Source: Rhodoferax sediminis
Lineage (GTDB): Bacteria > Pseudomonadota > Gammaproteobacteria > Burkholderiales > Burkholderiaceae_C
Assembly: GCF_006970865.1 (NCBI RefSeq)
Contig: NZ_CP035503.1
Coordinates: 1,439,001 to 1,503,000 of the forward strand
Length of the DNA: 64,000 nt
Direction of reading: 5' to 3'
In this document: positions 16,893 through 25,729 of the stretch, piece after piece
Layout of the letters: each line of letters begins with the position of its first letter
Numbering within the stretch: the first letter of the stretch is position 1
The notes under the pieces: model-generated
What the model was told of the DNA's origin: nothing
Database searches by the model: none
The model's input: the letters and a program-made list of their open reading frames with translations, nothing else
Made by a program: the position numbers and the translations under genes

Positions 16893-18485
16893 TCAATCTC
16901 CGTCAAGGGTGGCGTGCGGCAATACACTGAAAACGCTGGTCGCCGACGCCGGCAGCGGGTCGTTGGCGCGGGTCTCCAGCCAGAAGCGCCGCAGCAGGTT
17001 TTGCGCGACCTGGAGCCTGTACCCGGCACTCGCGCGCATGTCGGACAGCGGCTTGAAATCCTGCGCCAGTGCGGTCTGCGCCCCGGCTACCGCGGCCTCG
17101 TCCCAGGGCTGGCCGACGAGCGCCGCCTCCGCCTTTGCCGCGCGCCTCACGGTTGCCGCCATGCCGCCAAAGGCCAGACGCACCGCCTTGACCCTGTCGC
17201 CATCGAGCTCGATGGCCAGGCCCGCGCACAGGGCCGAGATGTCGCAGTCAAAGCGCTTGCTGATCTTGTAGGCGCGCACCTGGCGCTGCATCGCCGCCAA
17301 TGGCACCGCCAGGCCCTGCACGAACTCGCCGGGCTCCAGGCGGTTCTTCATGTAGTCGACATAAAAGTCGCTCAAGGGCATGCGGCGCACACGGGAGCCG
17401 TGGCGCAGTTCGATCGCGGCATCCAGCGCCATCAGGATCGGCGGTGAATCGCCGATGGGCGAGCCGTTGGCCACGTTGCCGCCCATCGTGCCGGCGTTGC
17501 GGATGGGCGGGGAAGCGAAGCGCAGCCACACGTCGGTCAAGGCCGGCACGCGCCGCGCCAGCGCCGACCAGGCCGCCTCGAGCGAGGCGCCGGCGCCGAT
17601 ATACAGCTCGCCATTGGCCTCGCGAATGATCTTGAGTTCATCCACGTCACCGACATAGATGATGTCGCCGAGGTCGCGCAACTGCTTGTTGACCCACAAG
17701 CCGATGTCGGTCGATCCGGCCAGCAGCGTGGCTTGCGGCTGCTCCAGCCGCAATGCCGCAAGCGCCTGCAGACTCTTGGGCGAATGCAGCACCGCCGCGC
17801 TCTCGCCGGGCATTGGTGCGGCCGCGGCATAACTGAAGGTGGTGTTGCGCGAGAGCTGCTGCAATGCAGCAATCACCGGTTGGGTATCGAGCCGCACCTT
17901 GTCCATGTCGAACATGCGCTGGCCCGCATCCAGAATCGGCCGGTAGCCGGTGCAGCGGCACAGGTTGCCCGACAGCTCGTCGGCCAGCTGCTGGCGTGTC
18001 GGCACGGTGCCGCGGGCCTGGTGGTGCTCGTAAGCGGACCACAGCGACATCACGAAGCCCGGCGTGCAAAAGCCGCACTGCGAGCCGTGGCATTCGACCA
18101 TCGCCTGCTGTACCGGATGCAAGGCTTGCGCCGCGTGCTTTTCGTGCAAATTGTTCTTAGGGCCGTCCGTGGAGCGCCTGGCGACGCACTGCGCCTTCAG
18201 ATCCTCTACCGTGAACAGCGCCTTGCCATGCAGGGTGGGCAGGAACTGGATGCAGGCGTTGACGGTTTGCAGCGTCAGGCCATCCACCGCGCTGGTGTCG
18301 CCGCTTGCTGCCAGCTCGCCGATCACGACGGTGCAGGCGCCGCAGTCGCCCTCGTTGCAGCCTTCCTTCGTGCCGGTGCAGTGCGCGTCTTCGCGCAGCC
18401 AGTCGAGCACGGTGCGCGTCGGAGGCGCGTTGTCGACCGTGACCACCGCGCCGCGGTGGAAAAAGCGAATCTGTTGTGTCGTCAT
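16893..18485 (-). CDS. xdhA: Xanthine dehydrogenase, Fe-S/FAD subunit
   Basis: This 530-residue small subunit carries two [2Fe-2S] clusters and FAD. The plant-type cluster cysteines are in GCNEGDCGACTVV, the second cluster in CGFCTPGFVMSL and NLCRCTGYRPI. The FAD domain shows LLAGSTDIGLWVNKQ and IRNAGTMGGNVANGSPIGDS. It passes electrons from the Mo centre of XdhB to NAD+. I start at the ATG ending at 18485; a 16-residue longer frame lacks family similarity. It precedes xdhB and diverges from the purine permease at 18688. Confidence 0.95.
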   Translation of the reverse strand: MTTQQIRFFHRGAVVTVDNAPPTRTVLDWLREDAHCTGTKEGCNEGDCGACTVVIGELAASGDTSAVDGLTLQTVNACIQFLPTLHGKALFTVEDLKAQCVARRSTDGPKNNLHEKHAAQALHPVQQAMVECHGSQCGFCTPGFVMSLWSAYEHHQARGTVPTRQQLADELSGNLCRCTGYRPILDAGQRMFDMDKVRLDTQPVIAALQQLSRNTTFSYAAAAPMPGESAAVLHSPKSLQALAALRLEQPQATLLAGSTDIGLWVNKQLRDLGDIIYVGDVDELKIIREANGELYIGAGASLEAAWSALARRVPALTDVWLRFASPPIRNAGTMGGNVANGSPIGDSPPILMALDAAIELRHGSRVRRMPLSDFYVDYMKNRLEPGEFVQGLAVPLAAMQRQVRAYKISKRFDCDISALCAGLAIELDGDRVKAVRLAFGGMAATVRRAAKAEAALVGQPWDEAAVAGAQTALAQDFKPLSDMRASAGYRLQVAQNLLRRFWLETRANDPLPASATSVFSVLPHATLDGD

Positions 18486-18687
18486 GGGCTGCCTCGCTGA
18501 CTTGTCTGATGCGGCCGCGCAAATCGGGGCCATGGACCGAAAGTTACCTCATCCAGCGCCCGAGTGAAAGTGTCGGCGGTGATACCTTCTATGCGCAACC
18601 TGGTATGACGCAACGGGCGCAATTCGGGAAGATGGCGCCGCCGCCGATCCGAATCCTCCTCCCCCTGATCGGCCTCCAGGAGACAAC

Positions 18688-19803
18688 ATGCAGCTACTTG
18701 AAAGGGTCTTCAAGCTCACCGAGCACGAGACCACCATACGCACCGAGGTCATCGCGGGGGTCACCACCTTCCTGACGATGGCCTACATCATCTTCGTGAA
18801 TCCATCGATCCTGGGCGCGGTGTTCATCTCGGGCTGCCTGTTCCTGGCGGTGACCCTGTTCGGCCTGCGTGCGCTGATCATCAGCGGCATACCGCAGTCA
18901 CTGCGCAGCGCGATCACGGTGGGTATCGGCTTGTTCCTCGCGATCATCGCGCTCAAGAGTGCGGGCATCGTGGTCAAGTCGGACGCGACCTTCGTGACCC
19001 TGGGCGACCTGCACACGGCGCCGGTGGTGCTGGCCTCGCTCGGATTCCTGCTGATCGTCGCGCTGGATCGGCTCAAGGTGCCGGGTGCCATCCTGCTGGG
19101 CATTGTCGCGGTGACGGTGGCCTCTTTCTTCTTCGGCGGCAACAAGTTTGCCGGCGTGTTCGATGCGCCGCCCTCGATTGCCCCGACCTTCCTGCATCTG
19201 GACATCAAGGCGGCGCTGGCCGGCGGTTTTCTGAACGTGGTGCTGGTGTTCTTTCTGGTCGAACTGTTCGACGCGACCGGCACCCTGATGGGGGTGGCCA
19301 AGCGCGCCGGGTTGCTTGTGCCCGGCAAGATGGAGCGGCTGAACCGGGCCCTGCTGGCCGACAGCGTGGCGATCTTCGCCGGATCGCTGCTGGGCACCTC
19401 GAGCACCACGGCTTACGTCGAAAGCGCGGCAGGGGTGCAGGCGGGGGGTCGCACCGGCCTGACCGCGATGACCGTGTCCGTGCTGTTTCTCGCCTGTCTT
19501 TTCATTGCGCCGCTGGCAGGTTCGGTGCCCGCGTATGCGACCGCACCGGCGCTGTTCTTCGTCGCCTGCCTGATGCTGCGCGAACTGGTTGAGCTCGATT
19601 GGGATGAGTCCACCGAGGTGGTTCCGGCCGCCGTGACGGCACTGATGATGCCTTTCACCTACTCGATCGCCAACGGCCTGGCCTTTGGCTTCATCAGCTA
19701 TGCATTGATCAAGCTGTGCACCGGAAAGGCGAAGGAGGTGCATTGGATGACCTGGCTCATCGCCGGGGTGTTCCTGTTCAAGTTTATCTACGTCGGCGGG
19801 TGA
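18688..19803 (+). CDS. NCS2 purine permease (AzgA-like) with internal deletion
   Basis: The N-terminus matches AzgA-type purine permeases up to FLTMAYIIFVNPSIL, then jumps straight to GAVFISGCLFLAV. In intact family members some 55-60 residues lie between these blocks, including transmembrane segments 2-3 and the LAPGMGLNAFF motif that lines the substrate site. The join is in frame, at about position 18814, giving 371 residues instead of about 430. The rest, including ELFDATGTLMGVAKRAGL and STTAYVESAAGV, is normal. Adenine/xanthine uptake would fit the adjacent xdhAB, but transport is probably lost. GGAGACAAC precedes the ATG. Confidence 0.82.
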   Translation: MQLLERVFKLTEHETTIRTEVIAGVTTFLTMAYIIFVNPSILGAVFISGCLFLAVTLFGLRALIISGIPQSLRSAITVGIGLFLAIIALKSAGIVVKSDATFVTLGDLHTAPVVLASLGFLLIVALDRLKVPGAILLGIVAVTVASFFFGGNKFAGVFDAPPSIAPTFLHLDIKAALAGGFLNVVLVFFLVELFDATGTLMGVAKRAGLLVPGKMERLNRALLADSVAIFAGSLLGTSSTTAYVESAAGVQAGGRTGLTAMTVSVLFLACLFIAPLAGSVPAYATAPALFFVACLMLRELVELDWDESTEVVPAAVTALMMPFTYSIANGLAFGFISYALIKLCTGKAKEVHWMTWLIAGVFLFKFIYVGG

Positions 19804-19825
19804 CTCTGCGGGGCGCCGAATACCC

Positions 19826-20257
19826 ATGATCGCCATGCTGCGCCAAAATGGCGCCATGCCTGACGAATCCGATTTCCATTCCGATGCCGGCGCGCCACTG
19901 CGCCGCGTGCTTTGCCTGTGCGCGCAGTGGTGCGACACCTGCCGCGAGTACCGCGCCGTGTTCGACGAAGTGGGTGCGGCCCACCCGCAACTGCAATTCG
20001 TCTGGATCGACATCGAGGACCAGGCCGATCTGGTGGGCGATGTGGAGGTGGAAACCTTCCCTACGCTCCTGATTGCCGACGACGCCGCGCTGCGCTTTTT
20101 CGGCCCACTCACGCCGCAGCCGCAAACGCTGGCGCGCCTGCTCGAGGGCTTGGCGCTGCAGGGGCCGGGCATCAGCGCGGCGCCGGAGGTGCAGGCACTG
20201 CTGGACGGCGTGCTGGCCGCTATGCCGACGCAAACGGAGCATGCAAAAAGCCCCTGA
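19826..20257 (+). CDS. Thioredoxin-like protein
   Basis: The protein is up to 143 residues, with CAQWCDTCREYRAVFDEV where a thioredoxin has its active site; the dithiol is WCDTC, an unusual CxxC pair. The cis-proline region reads VETFPTLLI. No signal peptide, so it is probably cytoplasmic. The start is uncertain: ATG at 19826 or 19856, neither with a good ribosome site. Its 3' end overlaps the converging P450 gene by 38 bp. A role in disulfide exchange is inferred from family only. Confidence 0.75.
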   Translation: MIAMLRQNGAMPDESDFHSDAGAPLRRVLCLCAQWCDTCREYRAVFDEVGAAHPQLQFVWIDIEDQADLVGDVEVETFPTLLIADDAALRFFGPLTPQPQTLARLLEGLALQGPGISAAPEVQALLDGVLAAMPTQTEHAKSP

Positions 20258-21563
20258 AGCGGGCGCGCCCGCCGCGCGTGGGCATCTGCGTCAGCCGATA
20301 GTCGGGAAAGCGCTGCAGGAAGCGGCTGATCGCAATGCGCCCTTCGAGCCGCGCCAGGCTCAGGCCGGCGCACTGGTGGATGCCGACGCCGAAAGCCAGG
20401 TGCTTGCTGCCCGGCGCTCCATGGCGGCCATTGCCGCGGGCCAGGTTCAGCACATCCGGATCGGCAAACTGCGCCGGGTCGCGATTCGCCGCGCCGATGC
20501 CCAGCGTGATCAGCGTGCCGGCTTCGAGCTGGATGCCGCCCACGCTGCAGGCTTTGAGCGCGCGCCGGTTGCCGAGCTGATTGGACGACTCGAAGCGCAG
20601 GAATTCATCAACGGCAAGCGTCAAATCGGCCTCCAGCCCTTGTGGGTTCTGCGCTGATAGCTTCATTTTCGATAGCAAACGGTGTTTGGCATCAGGCCAT
20701 TCCTGCAGCGCCACCAGCGCGTTGCCGATCAGGTTGGTGGTGGTTTCGTGGCCGGCGTTCAGGATGAAGATGCAGTTCTGCAGCAGCTCGGTCTCGGACA
20801 GTGGTTCGCTGCCAGCGCGCGCTTCGTGCGTGTCCGATCCGTCGCCGTGGATCAGCCGTGTCAGCACGTCGTGTTCGGGGTCGCCCGGGTGGCGGCGGCG
20901 CTCGGCCACCAGGTTTTTCAGGTAGGCGCCGAACTCGCTCACGCTCCGATTGCCGAGCGCCTCCTGTTCGGGCGTGAGCGCCGGCTCCAGCGCGCCCAGG
21001 ATCGCCAGCGACCAGCCGCGCAGCGGACCGCGGTCGGCATGCGGCACGCCCAACAGGTTGCCGATGATCTCCACCGGAATCGCCGCGGCGAAGTCTCCCA
21101 CCAGGTCGCCGCCGCCCTGGGCTTCGATGCGATCGAGCAGCCCATCCACCAGCGTGACGAGCCCGGCCTCCATCGAGTCAATCGCACGGCGCGTGAGCGC
21201 TCCCATGATCAGCTGGCGCACGCGCGTGTGCAGCGGCGGATCGTTGAACACGAGGCTGGTCGTGTGGTGCTCGAACAGCGGCGACGCCTGGCCATACTTC
21301 GGCCCGAACTCCGCTTTCTTGTCCGAACTGAAGGTCTGCGCGTCGCGGTACACGGCCACCAGATCGGCGTAGCGCGTCAAAAAGTACGAACCATCGGGCA
21401 TGCGGCGCGCGGGCTCGTGCTCGCGCAGCGCGGCGTACACCGGATAGGGGTTGGCGTAGAAGTCAGGGGGCAGGGCGCGCAGGTCGAAGGTGTCGGCGAT
21501 CTTGCGTGCGCGCTCGGGCGTCATGGCAGGCGTGATGATCATGCTCGGTATGCCGGAGCTCAT
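20220..21563 (-). CDS. Cytochrome P450
   Basis: This 447-residue P450 has all canonical elements: the oxygen-binding I-helix FILNAGHETTTNLIGN, the ExxR in DEFLRFESSNQ, and the haem loop LAFGVGIHQCAGLSLARLEG. It should hydroxylate a small lipophilic substrate with an external redox partner. It is the last gene of a tight minus-strand trio (metY, hydrolase, P450) with gaps of 2 and 6 bp, so the three are likely one transcript; no metabolic link between them is obvious. A 17-nt GCTA-type repeat lies in frame at 20660-20676. Confidence 0.92.
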   Translation of the reverse strand: MSSGIPSMIITPAMTPERARKIADTFDLRALPPDFYANPYPVYAALREHEPARRMPDGSYFLTRYADLVAVYRDAQTFSSDKKAEFGPKYGQASPLFEHHTTSLVFNDPPLHTRVRQLIMGALTRRAIDSMEAGLVTLVDGLLDRIEAQGGGDLVGDFAAAIPVEIIGNLLGVPHADRGPLRGWSLAILGALEPALTPEQEALGNRSVSEFGAYLKNLVAERRRHPGDPEHDVLTRLIHGDGSDTHEARAGSEPLSETELLQNCIFILNAGHETTTNLIGNALVALQEWPDAKHRLLSKMKLSAQNPQGLEADLTLAVDEFLRFESSNQLGNRRALKACSVGGIQLEAGTLITLGIGAANRDPAQFADPDVLNLARGNGRHGAPGSKHLAFGVGIHQCAGLSLARLEGRIAISRFLQRFPDYRLTQMPTRGGRARFRGFLHAPFASA

Positions 21564-21569
21564 TGGGGA

Positions 21570-22397
21570 TCAGCCAGGCGCTGCTGCGAGAAACGTCCTG
21601 ATCGCCGCCAGCGTCTGATCCGGCGCCTCGGTCATCTGGTGATGCCCGACGGGCAGCGACTCCACCGTCACGGCCTTGCCCGCGGCGCGCGCTCTCATAA
21701 TCAGCGGCTGCGCGGCCTTCGGGTTGGTCATCTGGTCTTGCGCGCCCAGCACGAACAGCACGGGGCAGGTGATGGCGGCGATGGCGGCCTGCGCGTTCGC
21801 GTAGCTGTCGCAGGCCTTGAAGCCGCGATAAAACACGTTCACCTTGGGGTTGCTGGCCAGCACGCGGCGGCCCAGCGCCATGCTCGCGCCATAGACCCAG
21901 GTGCCCGGCCCGAGCGCCGATGGCGGCGCGGCCAGGGTGCTGCGCGAGAACACGTTGATCATGCGCAAGGCGGCCAAAGGTTCGCTCAGCGAGGCTTGCA
22001 GCAATGCGGGCGATACCTTCATGGGGGCGGCCGTGCCCACCAGCACCAGGTGGGTGGCGCGCTCCTGCAAGCGCGCGGCCGCTTCCAGCGCGATCAGCGA
22101 GCCCCAGCTGTGGCCGACCAGCGCCGCGCGCCGCACGCCCGCGGCGTCGAGCAGGGCGGCCACGAAGTCCGCGGCTTCTTCCACACTGCTCGGGGCCTCG
22201 CCCGCGCTGCGGCAGTGGCCCGGCAGGTCCACGGCCAGCACGTTGAAGCCGTGATGCGCGAGGTAGCGGCTTTGCAGAATCCAGACGCTGTGATCGTTCA
22301 GCACGCCATGCAGAAAGACGACGGTGGGTTTGGTGGCATCGAAGGGCTTACCGCCGGTGTAGCAGTAGGTGCTGTGGCCGTTGACGCTGAGGTTCAT
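21570..22397 (-). CDS. Alpha/beta hydrolase
   Basis: This 275-residue cytoplasmic hydrolase has the oxyanion motif VVFLHGVLNDHSVW, the Ser nucleophile in ALVGHSWGSLIALE, an Asp in LFVLGAQDQMTNPKA and a late His in LPVGHHQMTEAP. Substrate unknown; similar proteins are esterases or C-C bond hydrolases. It begins 2 bp after the metY stop and ends 6 bp before the P450 start, suggesting cotranscription. Confidence 0.87.
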   Translation of the reverse strand: MNLSVNGHSTYCYTGGKPFDATKPTVVFLHGVLNDHSVWILQSRYLAHHGFNVLAVDLPGHCRSAGEAPSSVEEAADFVAALLDAAGVRRAALVGHSWGSLIALEAAARLQERATHLVLVGTAAPMKVSPALLQASLSEPLAALRMINVFSRSTLAAPPSALGPGTWVYGASMALGRRVLASNPKVNVFYRGFKACDSYANAQAAIAAITCPVLFVLGAQDQMTNPKAAQPLIMRARAAGKAVTVESLPVGHHQMTEAPDQTLAAIRTFLAAAPG

Positions 22398-22399
22398 GT

Positions 22400-23716
22400 T
22401 CAGGTTCCCGCTTTCTCGGCGGCCTTCAGCGCGCGCTTGAGGTCGTCGATCAGATCATGAGGGTCTTCCAGCCCGATCGACAGGCGGATCGTGCCCTGCG
22501 TGATGCCGCCGGCGGCCAGTGCCTCGTCGCTCATGCGAAAGTGCGTGGTGCTGGCCGGGTGAATCACCAGGCTGCGGCAGTCGCCCACATTGGCCAGATG
22601 ACTGAACAGCTGGAGCGAGTCGATGAACTTCCTGCCCTGCTCGCGGTTGCCTTTCATGTCGAAGCTGAACACCGAGCCGGCGCCGCGCGGCAGCAGTTTT
22701 TGCGCCAGCGCGTGGCTCGGATGCGATTCGAGCATCGGGTGGCCCACGCGCGCCACGAACGGATGGCTGGCCAGGAACTCGACCACTTTTTGCGTGTTGG
22801 ACATGTGCCGCGCCATGCGCAGCGGCAGGGTTTCAATGCCCTGCAAAATCAGCCAGGCGGTGTGCGGGCTCATGCAGGCGCCGAAGTCGCGCAGCCCCTC
22901 GCGGCGTGCGCGCAGCAGGAAGGCGCCCACGGTGCTTTCCTCGGAAAACACCATGTCGTGGTAGCCGGCGTAGGGCGCGGTCAGCTCGGTGAACTTGCCC
23001 GCGGCGCCGCTGGATGCCGCGTCCCAGTCGAAGCTGCCGCCATCGACGACGATGCCGCCGATCACGGTGCCGTGACCGCTCAGGAATTTCGTGGCCGCGT
23101 GGTAGATCAGGTCGGCGCCATGCTCCAGCGGCCGGATCAGCCAGGGCGAGGTCATCGTCGAATCCACCAGCAAGGGCACGCCCGCTTCATGGGCAATGGC
23201 GCTCACGGCCTCGATGTCGAGCACTTCGAGTCCCGGGTTGCCGACGGTTTCGCCAAACAGCAGCTTGGTGTTGGGCCGCACGGCCGCGCGCCAGCCGTCG
23301 ATGTCGCCGGGCCTGACAAAGGTGGTCTCGATGCCGAAGCGGCGCAGCGTGAAGTGCAGCAGGTTTTGCGAGCCGCCGTACAGCGCCGTGGATGCCACGA
23401 TGTGCGAGCCTGCGCCCATCAGCGTGACGATGGCCAGATGCAGCGCGGCCATGCCGCTGGCCGTGGTGATGGCGCCGATGCCGCCCTCCAGCGCCGCGAC
23501 CCGTTGCTCCAGCACCGCATTGGTCGGGTTCGACAGGCGCGAGTAGACGTGGCCCGAGCGCTCCAGGTTGAACAGCGCGGCCGCGTGGTCGGAGCTTTCG
23601 AAAACGAAAGAAGTCGTCAGGTAGATCGGCGTGGCGCGCGCGCCGGTGGCGGGGTCGGGCGCGGCCCCGGCATGAACGGCCAGGGTGTCGAAACCAGGGT
23701 CTGAATAACCGGACAT
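22400..23716 (-). CDS. metY: O-acetyl/O-succinylhomoserine sulfhydrylase
   Basis: This 438-residue PLP enzyme of the Cys/Met metabolism family makes homocysteine directly from acylhomoserine and sulfide. The N-terminus FDTLAVHAGAAPDPATGARA and TPIYLTTSFVFES is typical of MetY rather than MetB. The PLP lysine lies in HAATKFLSGHGTVIGG, with the YSRLSNPTNAVLE block upstream. It is first in a three-gene operon with a hydrolase and a P450. The divergent CBS gene begins 161 bp away. Confidence 0.92.
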   Translation of the reverse strand: MSGYSDPGFDTLAVHAGAAPDPATGARATPIYLTTSFVFESSDHAAALFNLERSGHVYSRLSNPTNAVLEQRVAALEGGIGAITTASGMAALHLAIVTLMGAGSHIVASTALYGGSQNLLHFTLRRFGIETTFVRPGDIDGWRAAVRPNTKLLFGETVGNPGLEVLDIEAVSAIAHEAGVPLLVDSTMTSPWLIRPLEHGADLIYHAATKFLSGHGTVIGGIVVDGGSFDWDAASSGAAGKFTELTAPYAGYHDMVFSEESTVGAFLLRARREGLRDFGACMSPHTAWLILQGIETLPLRMARHMSNTQKVVEFLASHPFVARVGHPMLESHPSHALAQKLLPRGAGSVFSFDMKGNREQGRKFIDSLQLFSHLANVGDCRSLVIHPASTTHFRMSDEALAAGGITQGTIRLSIGLEDPHDLIDDLKRALKAAEKAGT

Positions 23717-23877
23717 GATGTCTCCGAAGTAGATTGAGCCGGATGACCACGGGGCACCCGCGACGCTCGTGCAGGCTTGACCCGGAATCCGGATCAGTGT
23801 TGAATGAATATTGTGAGCTATATTTGAATGGCATCGGGGAGATGCGGCAAAACATCGGCAGCCACGAGGAAACCATC

Positions 23878-24333
23878 ATGAAAGTCAGCGATATCCTGCG
23901 CGTCAAGGGCAACACCCTGTACACCGTGACACCGGATGACCCGGTAGCCGTGGCGGTGCAGATCATGGCGGAGAAAGACATTGGCTCGCTCGTCGTCATG
24001 GAGCATGGTGAGATGGCCGGCATGCTCACGTTCCGCGAAGTGATCCTGACCGTGGTGAAAAACGGCGGCGCCCTTGGGAGCACGCTGGTGCGCACCTCCA
24101 TGGACGACCACCCGCTGACCTGCACCTCCGAGACCGAACTCGATGAAGTGCGCCGCATGATGCTGGACCGCCATGCGCGCTATCTGCCGGTGATGGATCG
24201 GAAAATGCTCATGGGCGTGATCAGCTTCTACGACGTGGCCAAAACGGTGGTGGAAAGCCAGAACTTCGAAAACAAGATGCTCAAGGCTTACATCCGCGAC
24301 TGGCCGGGCGGGGACGAATCCGGCGAGGGCTGA
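23878..24333 (+). CDS. CBS domain pair protein
   Basis: The 151-residue protein consists of two CBS motifs: residues 8-60 (DILRVKGNTLYTVTPDDPVA, then IGSLVVMEHGEMAGMLTFRE) and 70-130 (PLTCTSETELDEVRRMM, ARYLPVMDRKMLMGVISFYD). Such pairs bind adenosine nucleotides and sense energy status; the partner is unknown. GAGGA sits 9 nt before the ATG at 23878, which fixes the start. The neighbours give no functional clue. Confidence 0.9.
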   Translation: MKVSDILRVKGNTLYTVTPDDPVAVAVQIMAEKDIGSLVVMEHGEMAGMLTFREVILTVVKNGGALGSTLVRTSMDDHPLTCTSETELDEVRRMMLDRHARYLPVMDRKMLMGVISFYDVAKTVVESQNFENKMLKAYIRDWPGGDESGEG

Positions 24334-24334
24334 T

Positions 24335-25047
24335 TCAGCGCAGTTCGGCGCCCTCGTCACGGCCGAGGCGCACGAAGAAGCACAGCGACAGCAGCGTCAT
24401 CTTACCCACCACCACGAAGGCCGGCGAAAAATCGCGCGCCATCAGGTGCGTCGCGCTGCCCCCATGCCACCAAGCGGCCGCACTCACCAGCGAGGCGCCG
24501 AATACCACGCCGATACTGACCGAGACCTGCTGTGCCATGCTCGACAGCGTGGTCGCGTGGCTCATGCGGGGCTTGGGGATTTCCGAAAAACCGAGCGTTT
24601 GCAGCGCCACCAGCAGGGTGGTGGCGCCGATCAGCAGCGAGCGAAAGCCGATGCGGCGGATGGCCTGGGCCATGACGGTGCGGGTGGCAAGCGAGCCGAT
24701 CGCCGTGGCGACCGTCAGCATGCCGGAGGCCAGCGGCACGAAGCCCACGGCGTCGAAGGGCGCGCGGACGGCACGCTGCGCAGCAGGATCAGCCGCCCCA
24801 CCGGCACCATCATGGTGCCGCAGAAGACGCGCCGCGCGCCAAAGCGCTCGGCGAACCAGCCGCTCAGCGGCAGGAACACCGCCAGGCTCAGCAGGTACGA
24901 GGTGATCGCGAGGTTGAGGTGGAGCACCTGCACATCCAGCGAGCGCGCGATGCTGGGCAGCGCCGTCGCCATGACCGAGGTGTCGAGGTTCTGCAGGAAC
25001 AGTGGGCAGGCCACGACCATGGGAACGATTCTGTCGCGAGCGGCCAT
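24335..25047 (-). pseudogene. MFS drug-efflux transporter (DHA2 type), degraded
   Basis: The N-terminal 90 residues are good MFS sequence (LFLQNLDTSVMATALPSIAR, YLLSLAVFLPLSGWFAERFG). After GARRVFCG the text jumps to TMMVPVGRLILLRSVP, skipping about 30 residues that normally lie between. Near 24770 the reading frame changes, and the other frame carries only the last helices (FVPLASGMLTVATAIGSLAT to FVRLGRDEGAELR). Around half the 14-helix protein is missing. It ends one base from the CBS gene, which converges. Not functional. Confidence 0.8.
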
Positions 25048-25065
25048 GCGGCGATTCCAGGGTCC

Positions 25066-25080
25066 GGCACCATTGGTGCC
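25066..25080. promoter_or_regulatory. Inverted repeat upstream of MFS pseudogene
   Basis: GGCACCA-T-TGGTGCC is a perfect repeat with a one-base centre, 19 bp before the start of the MFS pseudogene. It could be the old operator of that efflux gene. No adjacent TetR or MarR gene is seen. Confidence 0.3.
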
Positions 25081-25167
25081 CCGCCCCGGGGAGGGTCGGG
25101 CGCATGACGAATTTCTTTGAGCGCGGACGATCGTTTCGCGCCAACAAATGAAGGGTGATGAAAAATA

Positions 25168-25193
25168 CATCCATATGCCATCCATATGGATGG
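25168..25193 (+). promoter_or_regulatory. Candidate operator of the RHH regulator gene
   Basis: CATCCATATG occurs twice in direct repeat with an 11-bp period (25168 and 25179), and the second copy is part of a perfect 16-bp palindrome, CCATCCATATGGATGG, at 25178-25193. It ends 15 bp before the start of the ribbon-helix-helix gene. Repeats with one-helical-turn spacing are typical sites for such dimers. Autoregulation is inferred. Confidence 0.55.
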
Positions 25194-25208
25194 TGTTAAG
25201 ATGGCGAA

Positions 25209-25643
25209 ATGCAAAAGACATCCACTTTACTGCCGCCGCCGCTGCCGCGCGCCAAGGTCGCGGACTCCGAGAAGATCACCATCAACCTCGGTTATGTCGA
25301 CCTCGGGCAGATCGACCTGCTGGTGGGCGAGTCCTTCTATTCCAACCGCACGGACTTCATCCGCACGGCCATCCGCAACCAGCTGGCGGTGCACGGCGAG
25401 GCGCTCAAACAGGTAGTGGCGCGCAAGACGCTGGTGCTCGGCCTGCAGCACTTCAGCGCCGCCGACCTCGAAGCGGTGCGCCGCGCCGGCGAGCGGCTCG
25501 ACGTGCGCGTGCTCGGGCTGGCCAGCATTGCCGGCGACGTGACGCCCGAGTTGGCGCTCGAGACGATCGGCTCCATCACCGTGCTGGGGGCGCTGCATGC
25601 CAGCAGCGACGTGAAGGCGGCGCTGGCCGATCGCATCCATTGA
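25209..25643 (+). CDS. Ribbon-helix-helix (CopG-like) transcriptional regulator
   Basis: The 144-residue protein contains a CopG-type DNA-binding unit at about residues 20-65 (KITINLGYVDLGQIDLLVGE, then YSNRTDFIRTAIRNQLAVHG). The C-terminal half (DLEAVRRAGERLDVRVLGLA onward) may sense a ligand or oligomerise, but matches no motif I know. The PHB-depolymerase-like esterase follows 86 bp downstream on the same strand and is the likeliest target besides its own promoter. A repeat and palindrome lie just upstream. Confidence 0.75.
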   Translation: MQKTSTLLPPPLPRAKVADSEKITINLGYVDLGQIDLLVGESFYSNRTDFIRTAIRNQLAVHGEALKQVVARKTLVLGLQHFSAADLEAVRRAGERLDVRVLGLASIAGDVTPELALETIGSITVLGALHASSDVKAALADRIH

Positions 25644-25729
25644 GTGCGGCGCCGACACCGCCGGTTTTTCCGGCCCCTGATCTCTGTATTCCCGAGGCCC
25701 TTCCCCTGTTTGCCCAACGAAAGGACACC

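Noticed and set aside
14402..16930. An 842-codon open frame on the plus strand opposite xdhB, and similar long antisense frames opposite gcvP (49169-51574), metY/P450 (20682-22460) and ETF-QO (53848-55935)
   Set aside because: High GC leaves few stop codons in antisense frames; compositions are Arg/His/Gln-rich and match no family, while the opposite strands hold clear enzymes.
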